Source: CAXBBB01 sp963841855 (GTDB lineage: Bacteria; Bacteroidota; Rhodothermia; Rhodothermales; BA12). From it: a stretch of 64,000 nucleotides of DNA. The translations under genes were made by a program, and so were the position numbers. Position 1 is the stretch's first letter, and each line of letters begins with the position of its first letter. The stretch lies in contig CAWJEJ010000002.1 in the NCBI GenBank assembly GCA_963841855.1, positions 1-64,000 on the forward strand, written 5' to 3'. This document shows, in pieces, positions 15,233 to 25,509 of this stretch. The notes below the pieces were generated by a model that saw only the letters and a program-made list of their open reading frames with translations, had not been told where the DNA came from and made no database searches.

Positions 15233-18200
15233 CTACGGCGCGCGGACGACGAGGCGGCCCGTAGCGGTGCGGCCGGAGACCTCGGGGCTGTACATCATCT
15301 CGGCCTGGGCTGGCGGGTGGACGAACGTGCCCGGCGTGGTGGCGCGCGCGAGGTACGTGTAGGCGTGCGCGCCCGGCAGCAGGCGGTCGGCGAAGAGGAG
15401 CACGCGGTCGTCGCGGATCTCGGTGTGGTTGAACGAGCCCCACCAGCGGTCTTGGCCGGTCTGCCGGGCCGCCGCCGCCGGTGAAGTGCTGAAGGCGGTG
15501 TTGATGGCCTCGAGGCCCGCCGGGAGGGCGTCGTCCACGACGACGTAGCTGCGCGCCGTGGGCGACTGCAAGCGCACGGTCACGCGGACGAGTTGCCCGG
15601 CGGCGACTTCGGCGTCGGCGCCCAAGGACGCGCCCTGCGGCTCGCCGCGGTCGTCGAGGGGCTGGAGTTCGCGCGAGACGCTCAGACCGGCTTCGCGCGC
15701 GGGCTGCGGCGAGGCGCTATAGGTGTCGAGCAGCAGCAGGTAGTAGGCCCGGCCGGGCCCGGTCTTGGCGACCGAGAGCGGGACCTCGCGGCCAGCCGGC
15801 AGGCCGGTGAGCGGGCGCTCGGCCTGGGCGGTCGTGAGCGAGCGCCCCTGGAAGCTCTCGCGCAGCAGTTCCTGCCCGGCCACGCGCACCGTCGCGGTGA
15901 ACGCCGGTGTGGCTTTTTCAAACGCGTCGGCATAGGCGCGGAAGGCGTCCACGACGGCCGCATTCTCCTGCGTCGAGGCCCAGTGTCCGCCGTCCTGCTG
16001 GGCCATCAGGTAGCGCACCATGCGCTGACCGAGTTGCCGCGTGGTGTCGGTGGGCGCGGCCTCGGTGAGCGCCGCGAGCGCGTGCGCCGTCGCCCGGGCG
16101 TCCGAAGCGAAGATCCAGCCCCAGGCGTCCGACGTGGGGACGGAGAGGTGGGCCGTCGTCGCCTCGACACGCAGGCGGCTCATCAAGCGGTCCATGAGCG
16201 GCTGCCTCAAGCGGTCGAGCGCTCCGCCCGAGGTCAGCGCGACGAGGCGGAGGAGCGTCGCCGCGCCCTCGTCCGATAGGTCGGCGTCGTTCGCCAGGCG
16301 GATCGTTTCGGCGGCGTTCGTGCGGCCGTGGCGGGCGAGCGCGTAGAGCATCAGCGCGCGCGCGTCGGCCCAGACGCCAGCGGCGTAGTAGGTGGGCTTG
16401 CGGCTGGGGTTGCGCACCATCCGGTCGAGCGCGTCGACGGCGTCAGCGGTGAGCGCGGCGGGCGGCGCGTAGCCGGCGGCCTTCGCTTCGGCGAGCGCGA
16501 GCACGGTGTAGGCCGTCACGTAAGGGTTCGCTTGGCGTCCGCCGGACCAGAGCGCAAACCCGTCGCCGACCCAAAAGCCGGACAGGTCGCCGAGCCATGC
16601 CTCGATGGCGGCGTCGGCGCTTCCGTCGAGCGCACTGAGGTCGTAGGCGTCGAGCAGGTCCTTTCCGACGAGGAGCGGGCGGACGGCCGAAGTGCGCTGC
16701 TCCAGGCAGCCATACGGGTATTCGAAGAGGTAGCGTGAGGCGCCGTCCAAGCCCACCAGAGCGGTCGAGGCGACGGTGGCGCGCAAACCACCCAGGCCCG
16801 GGAGAGCGTCGGCGGGGACACGGAGCGCCTCGGTCGCCTCTCCGTCCGTCGACGAAAACGTGGCCGTGGCTGTGCGGACCGTCGGGAGCGCGAGCGGCAG
16901 CGAAATGGCCAACGCGTCGCGCTCTGATCCCATTTCGGCGGCGAAGCGGAGTTCGGGAGGCGTGTCGGCGAGGGTGGCCACGCGCCAGCCGAAGCGCACC
17001 TCGCGCGTCTCGCCTGCATTGAGGCGGATCGTCTGCGTGGACTCGCCGCGCAGCGTCAGGCCCGTCGCCTCGGCGCGGACGGTGGTCTCGCCCACACGGT
17101 CGGTGCGGTTGCTGACCAGGACGCCCGCCTCGAACGTGTCGCCCAGGCGCGCGAAGCGTGGCAGTGCGGGCTGGAGTACGAGGGGTTGCGTCACGACGAC
17201 ATCTATGCTGCCGCTGCCAAACGCGTGGTCGGGCGTGAGCGCGACGGCCATCAGGCGGAAGGTGGTCAGGCTCTCGGGCATCTCGAACGACACGCTCGCC
17301 CGCCCGCTGCGGTCGGTGCGGATGGAGGGCATCCACGTCGCGCTGGGCCGGAAGTCGCGCCTCATGCGCGCGTTGGGGTCGCCGCCGCCGCCGCCGCGGT
17401 CCTCCTCCTTCTGCCCGAAGCTGCGCTGCCGGACCAGATCGGCCAGCGTGACGCTGGTGCGGACGCCCAACGCGCGCGGCCCGTAGAAGGCGTCGAACGG
17501 GTCGGGAAGCTGGTAGCCGATCAGGTTGAGCACGCCCGCGTCGGCGGCCGAGAGGGCGATCTCGCTGGCCACGCCGCGCCCGTCCGCGTCCTTGATCTGG
17601 AGCGTGACGTTCGCAGTCGCGCCGGGCCGAAGCTCTTCGCTCTGCGGCTCAATCTCGACCGTCAAGTGCCGCTCGCCGGGGTCGACGGGGATCGTGACGA
17701 GCCCCATGCGGAACTGCGGCGCGCCGGGGTCGGCGGTCGCCTGCGGACGCGCCGAGCGACCGTGGAGCAGGACGACCGACACGAACACATTGGGCAGGTG
17801 CTCCTCGCCCAGCTCGATCTCGACCTGCGGCGCGCTGCCAACGAGCGTCTCGATGCGGCTTTCCAAGACGCCCTCGCGCTCTACGGTGACCAGCGCCGTC
17901 GCGGTCTCGAACGGCGACTGGACCAGGATGCGCGCTGTCTCGCCGGGCGCGTAGCGCGCCTTCTCGGGGATGAGGTCGATGCGGTCGTCGTCGGCGCGCT
18001 CCCAGGCCGCGTAGCCGCCACCGGCGGCGTAGAACAGGGCGTCGGTGCGTACGGCGTTGCCGCGCACGTCCGTCGCCGTGGCGCGGACTACGTACTGGCC
18101 TCCGGCCTCGACGGGCAGCGTGATGCGCGCCATGCGACCTGCGCCGGGCTCGACGGTCTGCACGCCGACGGTTTCTTCGGTCTTGTCGCTGCGCCACCGC

Positions 18201-20920
18201 AGGCGGCCGTCGGCGCCGACCTCGCGAACCGAGTTCCACTGCTGCCGGATCAGTTCGACGCGCACGGTCCGCCCGCCGACCGGCGCACCGCCGGGATCGA
18301 CGGTCACCACGTCCACCTGCATCTCCTTGCGGCGCTCCAGATCGAGGTAAGTAGTCTGCGGACGTAAGCCGACGTAGAACTGCGCGGGGTGAAGCGTGAG
18401 CGATCGCACGCCCGACTGCTCCTGCCGCGCGGGGTCGGTGACGGTGGCCGACCACTGGAGGCGCATCGGCTGGCCATCGGGGTTGCCGCCCAGGCGGACG
18501 CGTCGGCTCAGACGGCCGTCGGCGTCGAGGACGGTCGTGCCCTCGGCCAAGCGCTCCGAGACGTCGGGCGCGTCGAGCGGGCCGAAGCGGAAGGCCTCGA
18601 AACCGCCGGGTGCGAAGCTTCCCGAGGATTGCTGGAGCGAGTAGGTCACCGGCTGCCCGGCCATCGCGGCGCCGAAGAGGTAGCGCCCCTCGATCATGCC
18701 CTCGAAGAAGTCGCCGGCGACGTAGGCGGGCGCGGGGGCGTCGGGCGTGACGACGAACGTGGCGCGCCGGAAAGCGTCGACGCGGAACGAGGTGCTGGCC
18801 CAAGACGACGGGCTCCATTGGTCCGTAGCCGTGGTGTCCGTCGTCGACGAGACGCGCAGGCTGTAGTCGCCCTGATCGGCCGAGGCGGGCGCGGCCCAGT
18901 CGAGGTCGAACGTGCCCCAGTCGGAGGGTCGCACGCGGCGGTCGAGCACGACCTCGTCGCGCGGCGACCATACGACGATTCGGGCGCTGTCGCGCGTGGC
19001 CCGCCAGTCGCGGTCGGCGCGCGTGCGCAGGATGCCTTTGAGGTGGACCGTCTCGCCCGCCTGGTAAAGCCCACGGTCGCTGAAGACGGAGCCCGCCGTC
19101 GTGCTCGGCTTAGGGTTCCATTCGGTGTCGACCTCGAAGCGATACGCCTCGGTGCCGGTGTCGTAGAACGAGGACGTAAACGCCATGTCGCCGCCGGCCT
19201 CAACGATCACGACCAGACGCGGCGAACTCCAATACTCCTCAGCCTGAACGCCCAGCGCTTCCCAGCCGGGCGCTTGAGCGCGGCCCGAGCGGTCGGTCGT
19301 GCCGCTCCACAGGACGGCGTTGTCGAGGTCGCGCACGGTGACCCTAGCGCCGCCGACGGGCGCGGCGGTCTTGAGGTCGGTGACGAGGACGAGCTGGTTG
19401 TGCGGGCTGAACTTGGCCGTCAGCCCCAGGCGCGTCACCTGGGCGACGGCGCGCGCGTCGTCCTCGATGCGCTGCCCGTTGCTTCTGCGGCGGTGGTCGC
19501 TCACGACGCGCACGGCGACGACGCCGGTCTGCCCGCGTAGCGCGGGATCGAGCGGGAGCGGGACGGTGCCGGGCGTGTTGCGTCGAAGCGGAAGGCGAAG
19601 CGTGTCGCGCGCGGCGATGGGCGCCGGCTCGCCGTCTGCGTCGCGCGAGCCGTAGTAGTGGCGCTGGTCGTGGGCGCGGAGCGCGGGCACGATGGTGTCG
19701 GGGCCGAGGCGCTGGAGGCCCACGCGAACCGCCGAGACGTTAGTGGCGCGGATCGGGAGCACGCGCTGCTCGTCGGCCTCGACGACCAGGATGCCCTCGG
19801 GGACGGCGAGGTCGGGGGCGTACGGGCCGGTGCGAAACGTCCGCGTCGCCTGGCCGAGCGTTTGTCCGAACACGTCGGTGAGGCCGCGCACGGTAACGGT
19901 GTATCTCGTCTCGGGCGCCAGCCGGAACGGCAGGGTATGGCGCATGCCCTGCCGCCCGTCGCCGGCCTCGACGCCCGCCGGGAGCGCCGCCGCGGGCGAC
20001 AACGTGACAGCCGTGCGCGCCTGCTCGAACGTGACGGGATTCGAGAAGCTCAGTTCGATGCCCACTTTGGGGTCGAACGGACCGTCGGTGCGGACCTGGC
20101 CGTAGTCGCCGGTCTGCTGGAGCGCGTCGAGCGTGAGGTCGCCGTACGTGCGGAAGCGGACGATCGTCGTGTCGGCCGAACCAAGGGGGCCGGCGACGGC
20201 GGGCACGCCGGGCAGCACGCGCACCACGTAGGCAGTGCCTCGTTTTAGGCCGCCCGCAGGCTCGACGGCGATGGTGCTGTCGCCGCCCGACGCGACGCGG
20301 GCACGCACCGTCGCGCCGTCGGCGGTGACCTGGATCCGGTCGCCCGCGCGGTCGCCGCGCACGGCCTGGTCGTATCCCAAGCGGATAGTGCCGGTCGGCT
20401 CGGCGTGCGCTTCGCCGCGCGATGGAACGGAGGTGACGAGGCGCGGTCGTGGCGTCTCGAACGTCCACGTGTACGGCTCGCCAAGCGCCTCGCCGTCCAA
20501 ACTCATCAGGCCGGCAGCGAGGACGGCGGTGAAGAGAGTGGCGCGGGGCAGCGGCTCGGCAGGCGTGAAGACGAGCGTCTGCGAACCCTCCCACCGCAGC
20601 GTGCCGCCCAGGCGCCGCCCGTCCAGCGCCACGCTGAGCGCCTCGGCGTCGGGCGCCCCAGCGTCGCCCAGAGGCACCATCGGCCTGCTGAACGTGACGG
20701 CGACGGGCTGTCGCACGTCGCGCGAGACGGCGTCGCCAAAAGGCGTGGCGCTGAGTACGCGCAGCGGGCCGTCGAGCACCGGCACAAAAGCCTCACCCGT
20801 AGACACCACATCGAGCGCCACGTCGGCGACGCCGAACGGTCCGTCGGCCTCGTCGCGGCAGGCGGAGAGCGCGAGGGCCGCGAGCAGGACGGCGGCGACG
20901 GTCAGATGGAGACGGAGCAT
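15233..20920 (-). CDS. Bacterial alpha-2-macroglobulin lipoprotein
   Basis: About 1895 residues. The N-terminus (MLRLHLTVAAVLLAALALSA then Cys21) is a lipoprotein signal peptide, so the protein should be anchored in the periplasm. Ig-like macroglobulin domains and a bait region come first. The thioester motif is present in YPYGCLEQRTSAV, followed by the alpha-helical thioester domain and a C-terminal receptor-like beta domain. It is thought to trap invading proteases covalently. ATG 20920 is chosen for the lipobox; the frame is open for 57 more codons upstream. It lies 395 bp downstream of pbpC on the same strand, the classic pairing in which PBP1C repairs cell wall where the macroglobulin defends. 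Confidence 0.93.
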   Translation of the reverse strand: MLRLHLTVAAVLLAALALSACRDEADGPFGVADVALDVVSTGEAFVPVLDGPLRVLSATPFGDAVSRDVRQPVAVTFSRPMVPLGDAGAPDAEALSVALDGRRLGGTLRWEGSQTLVFTPAEPLPRATLFTAVLAAGLMSLDGEALGEPYTWTFETPRPRLVTSVPSRGEAHAEPTGTIRLGYDQAVRGDRAGDRIQVTADGATVRARVASGGDSTIAVEPAGGLKRGTAYVVRVLPGVPAVAGPLGSADTTIVRFRTYGDLTLDALQQTGDYGQVRTDGPFDPKVGIELSFSNPVTFEQARTAVTLSPAAALPAGVEAGDGRQGMRHTLPFRLAPETRYTVTVRGLTDVFGQTLGQATRTFRTGPYAPDLAVPEGILVVEADEQRVLPIRATNVSAVRVGLQRLGPDTIVPALRAHDQRHYYGSRDADGEPAPIAARDTLRLPLRRNTPGTVPLPLDPALRGQTGVVAVRVVSDHRRRSNGQRIEDDARAVAQVTRLGLTAKFSPHNQLVLVTDLKTAAPVGGARVTVRDLDNAVLWSGTTDRSGRAQAPGWEALGVQAEEYWSSPRLVVIVEAGGDMAFTSSFYDTGTEAYRFEVDTEWNPKPSTTAGSVFSDRGLYQAGETVHLKGILRTRADRDWRATRDSARIVVWSPRDEVVLDRRVRPSDWGTFDLDWAAPASADQGDYSLRVSSTTDTTATDQWSPSSWASTSFRVDAFRRATFVVTPDAPAPAYVAGDFFEGMIEGRYLFGAAMAGQPVTYSLQQSSGSFAPGGFEAFRFGPLDAPDVSERLAEGTTVLDADGRLSRRVRLGGNPDGQPMRLQWSATVTDPARQEQSGVRSLTLHPAQFYVGLRPQTTYLDLERRKEMQVDVVTVDPGGAPVGGRTVRVELIRQQWNSVREVGADGRLRWRSDKTEETVGVQTVEPGAGRMARITLPVEAGGQYVVRATATDVRGNAVRTDALFYAAGGGYAAWERADDDRIDLIPEKARYAPGETARILVQSPFETATALVTVEREGVLESRIETLVGSAPQVEIELGEEHLPNVFVSVVLLHGRSARPQATADPGAPQFRMGLVTIPVDPGERHLTVEIEPQSEELRPGATANVTLQIKDADGRGVASEIALSAADAGVLNLIGYQLPDPFDAFYGPRALGVRTSVTLADLVRQRSFGQKEEDRGGGGGDPNARMRRDFRPSATWMPSIRTDRSGRASVSFEMPESLTTFRLMAVALTPDHAFGSGSIDVVVTQPLVLQPALPRFARLGDTFEAGVLVSNRTDRVGETTVRAEATGLTLRGESTQTIRLNAGETREVRFGWRVATLADTPPELRFAAEMGSERDALAISLPLALPTVRTATATFSSTDGEATEALRVPADALPGLGGLRATVASTALVGLDGASRYLFEYPYGCLEQRTSAVRPLLVGKDLLDAYDLSALDGSADAAIEAWLGDLSGFWVGDGFALWSGGRQANPYVTAYTVLALAEAKAAGYAPPAALTADAVDALDRMVRNPSRKPTYYAAGVWADARALMLYALARHGRTNAAETIRLANDADLSDEGAATLLRLVALTSGGALDRLRQPLMDRLMSRLRVEATTAHLSVPTSDAWGWIFASDARATAHALAALTEAAPTDTTRQLGQRMVRYLMAQQDGGHWASTQENAAVVDAFRAYADAFEKATPAFTATVRVAGQELLRESFQGRSLTTAQAERPLTGLPAGREVPLSVAKTGPGRAYYLLLLDTYSASPQPAREAGLSVSRELQPLDDRGEPQGASLGADAEVAAGQLVRVTVRLQSPTARSYVVVDDALPAGLEAINTAFSTSPAAAARQTGQDRWWGSFNHTEIRDDRVLLFADRLLPGAHAYTYLARATTPGTFVHPPAQAEMMYSPEVSGRTATGRLVVRAP

Positions 20921-21122
20921 CGGGGCGGACGGATTGGGAGAGGGTCCCGGGTGAGGTGCGTGCAGGTCAGCGCGTAGAGAGGTCGTGAATGCATCCCTCG
21001 TCTCTCCCATTTGCCCACCACTGAGAGTTGGATGTCTCCGACAAACCCCAAAATATGGGGTTGAGACGAGACGGTGAGAGACTAATGCCAAGTCCGAAAT
21101 TTAGCGGTGCATTTTCCACATC

Positions 21123-21222
21123 GTCATCTTGAGCCTGTCCCCGATCTCCGTCCTTTGCCGTCAGAGCACGGAGATCCCCTGACCAGGTCGAGGCAGGCTC
21201 TTCGAGCGAGGCTCAGGACGAC
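21123..21222. repeat. Nested inverted-repeat element (MITE-like) between pbpC and the macroglobulin gene
   Basis: The outer arms are gtcatcttgagcctg (21123-21137) and aggctcaggacgac (21209-21222), which pair with few mismatches. The inner arms gatctccgt (21143-21151) and acggagatc (21168-21176) pair perfectly. The element occupies most of the 20921-21314 gap. The remainder holds a CCCCATATTTTGGGG-like palindrome near 21046-21060, and no gene. Confidence 0.6.
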
Positions 21223-21314
21223 AGACAAGGGACGCTCCGGCATTCTTCGGATTCGGTATAAGAACTGCCCACGTGAGCTTGATGGCTTTATCTGGTCGAG
21301 AGCGCAAGGCGGCA

Positions 21315-23711
21315 TCACTGCGCGGAGACGGTCGCGAGAGGCGCGCCGCGGACGGTGATGGCGGACGGGCGGCTGCGCAAACGCTGCCCGCTCGGCGTCA
21401 CGGCGCGCAGCTCGACGGTGTGGCGGCCCGGCGCCAGCGGCCAGTCGGCACCGTCGATGGAACCGGCCAGGCGGCGGCCGTCGACGACCCACGCCACGTC
21501 GAGAAGGTCGGCGTCGGCGGCTCCGCGGAAGCGGGCTTTCTGGAAGTCGGCGCGGAGTATGGGGTCGAGGACGAAGGCGGTGCCGGGCTCGGGATAGGTC
21601 ACGCGCAAGCGGTCCGAGTACGCGAGGCCCGAGCGCGCCGCCCCGGTGCGCGTCGCCGAGGGCGGCAGCGGCATCCCGCGCTCACGCATCCAGCCGTGGA
21701 ACGCCGCCGGGTAGACCGTGAACAGCTTCTTCTCGACGGACTCGGTCGGCGTCGAGGCGTCGGCCAAAAGCCCGGTCCGGGCATCGACGGACCACACGCG
21801 ATGCACCGTGCACGTTGGGCCAGTCGGCGTCGAGGCCAGCATCGCCTGGTGGCGGACATTCGGGCAGTACGCGCCGGGGCGGTGACCGCTCGCGGGGCAG
21901 ACGGAGCGCTCGGCGACGCCCGACGGACGCGCGAACGCACCGCCGGAGCCAAGCTCTTGGAGGACGGCGTTCAGGATCGGCCCGGCGCCGCGCGTGCCGC
22001 TCACCCAGCGCATCGGGCGGCCGTCGAAGTTGCCCACCCACACGGCGACGGTGTGGCGCGGCGTGACTCCGACGGCCCAGTTGTCGCGGTAGTCCTTCGA
22101 GGTGCCCGTCTTGACGGCGGCGGGGAACGGAAGCTCCAGCGGCCCACCACGCCCAAAACCCGGCGCGCGCGCCTCAGGGTCGCTCAGGATGTTGGTGAGG
22201 AGGTAGGCCACATCGGGCGTAAGCCCCATCGGCACGGCCGGGGCGACGGCGGGACGCAGCGTGTCGCCCGTCGCGGTGCGGATCCAGCGGACGGTGTGGA
22301 GGGGCGGCAGCGTGCCGCCGCGCGCAAGCCCGGCGTAGGCGCGGGCGAGTTCGGTCATGCGGACCTCGCCGTTGCCCAGCGTCAGTCCGACGCCGTAGTG
22401 CTCCGCCGAGCCCGTCAGCGAGGCGAAGCCGGCGCGTCGGAGCAGGGCCAGCAGCGCTTCGGGTCCCACGTCCTGCACCACGCGCACCGCAGGCACGTTG
22501 AACGACGATGCCAGGGCCTCGCGCAGCGGTACGGGCCCGTGGAAGCGCTGGTCGTAGTTCTCGGGCGAAAACGCGCCGCCGGCCTCGACGACCTGGAGTT
22601 CGAGGTCTTCCAAGACCGTAGCCGGCGTGTAGCGGCCCGACTCCAACGCCAGACCGTACGTGAACGGCTTAAGCGCGCTGCCCGGTTGCCGCAGCGCGCG
22701 CGCGCCGTCGACCTGTCCGCTTGCCGCGTCGTCCCAGAAATCGGGACTGCCGACGTGGGCGAGAACCTCGCCTGTCGTGTTGTCCAGCACGAGGAGGGCG
22801 GCGGCGGTTACGCTGGCGTCGCGTAGCCCGCGGAGGTGGGCGCGCACGATGGCCTCCGCCTCTCGTTGGAGCGCCGGCCGCAGCGTCGTCCGCACCTCGA
22901 CGGCGTCCGTTACCTTGGAGAGGTCCTGGCGCACCCACTCGACGAGGTGCGGCGCGCGGAACGCCCGCTCGGGGCGCACGAAGGCGAGAGGCGTGGCGGC
23001 TAGTGCGGCGCGCGCGCTGTCGGTGACGAGTCCGGCGCGCTGCATCGCCGCGAGAACAGTCCGCTGACGCGCCATCGCGCGTTCGGGGTGGCGGAACGGG
23101 TCGAGGCGGCTCGGGCTCTGCGGCACGCCGACGAGAAGCGCTGCCTCGGGGAGCGTCAGGTCGCGCGCCGTCTTGCCGAAGTAGGTGCGCGCGGCGGCCT
23201 CGATGCCGGTCGCGTGGTTGCCGAACGAGACGCGACCCAGCCAGAGCTCCAGAATCTCGGACTTGCTGCGGCGGAGTTCTAGGCGCAGCGCGAGGTGCAT
23301 CTCGGCGACCTTGTCGCTCAGCGTCGCGCGCGTGTGCCGACCGCGGAGGGCACGCGCCGTCTGCATCGTCAGCGTCGAGCCGCCGCTCGTGACGCCGCCA
23401 TCGCGCGCGTTCTGCCACGCCGCCCGCCCCAGCGCGACCACGTCGATGCCGGGGTGCCGGTAAAAACGCCGGTCCTCGGTCGCCACGAGCGCGCCGACGA
23501 CCTCAGGGGCGACGGCGCCGAGGGCCACGAGCGGGCCGGTGCCGTCGGGGCGGATCTCGCGCAAGAGCCCGCCGTCACGGTCGGCCACGCGGAGGCTCGC
23601 CGTGCGCCTCGGCGCCGCGCTCTCGGGTAGCGGCCACGCCAGCGACAGCGCGCCCACGGCCATGACGATGCCCATGAAGCGGAGCAGACGTCGACGGGTC
23701 AGGCGCGGCAT
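21315..23711 (-). CDS. pbpC: Penicillin-binding protein 1C
   Basis: About 798 residues. A cytoplasmic stub and one membrane segment (FMGIVMAVGALSLAW) precede a GT51 glycosyltransferase domain (catalytic EDRRFYRHPGID). The transpeptidase domain has SALKPF (SxxK), SSFN and KTGTS, and a C-terminal Ig-like BiPBP_C domain follows (LRVTYPEPGTAFVLDP...). It polymerises and cross-links peptidoglycan. ATG 23711 places a basic MPRLTRRRLLR stretch before the membrane helix; ATG 23750 would add 13 residues and is possible. Upstream partner of the alpha-2-macroglobulin gene. Confidence 0.93.
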   Translation of the reverse strand: MPRLTRRRLLRFMGIVMAVGALSLAWPLPESAAPRRTASLRVADRDGGLLREIRPDGTGPLVALGAVAPEVVGALVATEDRRFYRHPGIDVVALGRAAWQNARDGGVTSGGSTLTMQTARALRGRHTRATLSDKVAEMHLALRLELRRSKSEILELWLGRVSFGNHATGIEAAARTYFGKTARDLTLPEAALLVGVPQSPSRLDPFRHPERAMARQRTVLAAMQRAGLVTDSARAALAATPLAFVRPERAFRAPHLVEWVRQDLSKVTDAVEVRTTLRPALQREAEAIVRAHLRGLRDASVTAAALLVLDNTTGEVLAHVGSPDFWDDAASGQVDGARALRQPGSALKPFTYGLALESGRYTPATVLEDLELQVVEAGGAFSPENYDQRFHGPVPLREALASSFNVPAVRVVQDVGPEALLALLRRAGFASLTGSAEHYGVGLTLGNGEVRMTELARAYAGLARGGTLPPLHTVRWIRTATGDTLRPAVAPAVPMGLTPDVAYLLTNILSDPEARAPGFGRGGPLELPFPAAVKTGTSKDYRDNWAVGVTPRHTVAVWVGNFDGRPMRWVSGTRGAGPILNAVLQELGSGGAFARPSGVAERSVCPASGHRPGAYCPNVRHQAMLASTPTGPTCTVHRVWSVDARTGLLADASTPTESVEKKLFTVYPAAFHGWMRERGMPLPPSATRTGAARSGLAYSDRLRVTYPEPGTAFVLDPILRADFQKARFRGAADADLLDVAWVVDGRRLAGSIDGADWPLAPGRHTVELRAVTPSGQRLRSRPSAITVRGAPLATVSAQ

Positions 23712-23934
23712 GGGAGCGGCGGGAGAAGCCCGCAATCTAGAACGTTCCATGGACGCCGACGCGTCACAGCAGACGAGGTTCTAGCGCGCAAACCGCGCCG
23801 GAATGTGAGCGGACAATGTAGTCGCCGCCCCTGATTCAGAGCAATATCGCCCGCCTTTGCGTCACCCGCGGCCGTGATTTATGCGCCGCCTTCGGTACCT
23901 TTCAATTCGTCCATCCTAGCCGATCTGTCCGCCT

Positions 23935-25476
23935 GTGCTCGACTCCTTTCAGTCTCACGCCAACTTTATCTGGCAGGTCGCCGATGACCTGCTGCGCAAC
24001 ACGTATAAGCGAAGCGAATACGGCGGCGTCACGCTTCCATTCGTAGTACTGCGCAGGCTCGATTGCGTGCTGAACCAGAAGTCCGGTGTCGTCAGGGAGG
24101 CGTATATGGGGTACAAGGCGCACGACTACGAGGAAGACGAGATCGAACAGATCATGCTTGTTGGCGGTGAAGCCGAAGACCTGGGCTTCTTCAATTCCAG
24201 CCCGTACGATCTGGAACGGCTCACGAGTGATGGGGGCAACATCGAGGTCAACTTCTCGGCCTACCTGAACGGCTTTTCGAGCAACGTGCGGGAGATTCTG
24301 GGCCATTACGACTTGCCGCGTATCGCGCAGAAGCTGGCCAAGAATGACCTGCTCTACCTGATGTGCGACAAGTTTACCGAGGTCGACTTGCACCCGGACC
24401 GCGTGTCCAACCACCAGATGGGGTCCATTTTCGAGGAGCTGCTCAGGCGCTTTTCCGAGATGAGCAACGAGACGGCGGGTGAGCACTACACGCCGCGCGA
24501 GGTGATCGGGCTGATGATCCGTCTGCTCATGGACGGACACGAGGACCGGTTGGACGGACCCGGCGTCGTTCGGACCGTGTTCGACCCGGCGTGCGGAACG
24601 GGCGGGATGCTGGCGCTCGCCAAAGAGCACATCCAGCGGATCAACCCAGAGGCGCAGGTCAACCTGTTCGGTCAGGAGATCAACGATCAGTCCTATGCCA
24701 TCGCAAAGAGCGACTTCCTCGTCACCGGAGAAGACCCCGGAAACGTCCGGCTGGGTTCGTCGCTTTCGGAAGACCGGTTTCCGGGGGCTAAGTTCGACTT
24801 CATGCTCTCCAATCCGCCGTTCGGGGTGAGTTGGAAAAAGGAGCGGGCGTTCGTCGAGGAAGAGGCGGGTCACAGCTACGGACGCTTCTCGGCAGGCACG
24901 CCGCGCATCAGCGACGGCGCGCTGCTGTTCTTGCAGCACATGGTGAGCAAGATGGAGCCGCAGGGCAGCCGCATGGCGATCGTGTTCAACGGCTCTCCTC
25001 TATTCACAGGCGATGCGGGCAGCGGCGAGAGCGAGATCCGGCGGTGGATCTTGGAGAGCGATCTGCTCGAAACCATCGTGGCCCTGCCGACCGAGATGTT
25101 CTACAACACGGGCATCGCGACGTACGTCTGGATCCTCACCAACACCAAAGCTGCGAAGCGCAGAGGCAAGGTGCAACTGGTCGACGCTTCGGAGATGAGC
25201 ACCAAGATGCGCAAGTCGCTGGGCAACAAGCGCAACTATCTGACGGCCGAGAGCATCGACGCCATCAGCACACTGGTGCAGGCGTTCGAGGAGGGCGAGC
25301 ACGTCCGCATCTTTCCGACCCAGTCGTTCGGCTACACCAAAGTCCGCGTCGAGCGCCCGCTTCTCACGCCCAAGGGCAAGCCCAAGACCGGACGCGACGG
25401 AAGTCCCAAGCCCGACACCAAGAAGCGCGATTACGAACGGGTGCCGCTCTCCGACGACATCGACGCCTACTTCTGA
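23935..25476 (+). CDS. hsdM: Orphan type I HsdM, 3' end removed by an IS element
   Basis: 513 residues from GTG 23935. It belongs to a different HsdM subfamily from the one at 10473. The helical domain FIWQVADDLLRNTYKRSEYG is followed by SAM site DPACGTGGML (217-226) and catalytic NPPFGV (293-298). The frame ends at ...DDIDAYF with a TGA at 25474-25476. That TGA is also the first three bases of the IS terminus, so the stop is supplied by the insertion. Relatives continue after DDIDAYF into a C-terminal region that is missing here. No hsdS or hsdR follows, so restriction is unlikely. Confidence 0.85.
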   Translation: MLDSFQSHANFIWQVADDLLRNTYKRSEYGGVTLPFVVLRRLDCVLNQKSGVVREAYMGYKAHDYEEDEIEQIMLVGGEAEDLGFFNSSPYDLERLTSDGGNIEVNFSAYLNGFSSNVREILGHYDLPRIAQKLAKNDLLYLMCDKFTEVDLHPDRVSNHQMGSIFEELLRRFSEMSNETAGEHYTPREVIGLMIRLLMDGHEDRLDGPGVVRTVFDPACGTGGMLALAKEHIQRINPEAQVNLFGQEINDQSYAIAKSDFLVTGEDPGNVRLGSSLSEDRFPGAKFDFMLSNPPFGVSWKKERAFVEEEAGHSYGRFSAGTPRISDGALLFLQHMVSKMEPQGSRMAIVFNGSPLFTGDAGSGESEIRRWILESDLLETIVALPTEMFYNTGIATYVWILTNTKAAKRRGKVQLVDASEMSTKMRKSLGNKRNYLTAESIDAISTLVQAFEEGEHVRIFPTQSFGYTKVRVERPLLTPKGKPKTGRDGSPKPDTKKRDYERVPLSDDIDAYF

Positions 25477-25509
25477 CCTGCTCCGGGTTTACCGGACAGT
25501 CGGTTTAGA

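Noticed and set aside
20990..21110. Bacteroidota-type -33/-7 promoter before the macroglobulin gene (CATATTTTGG)
   Set aside because: The TAnnTTTG-like string lacks a TTG at the right spacing, and the string is part of a palindrome.
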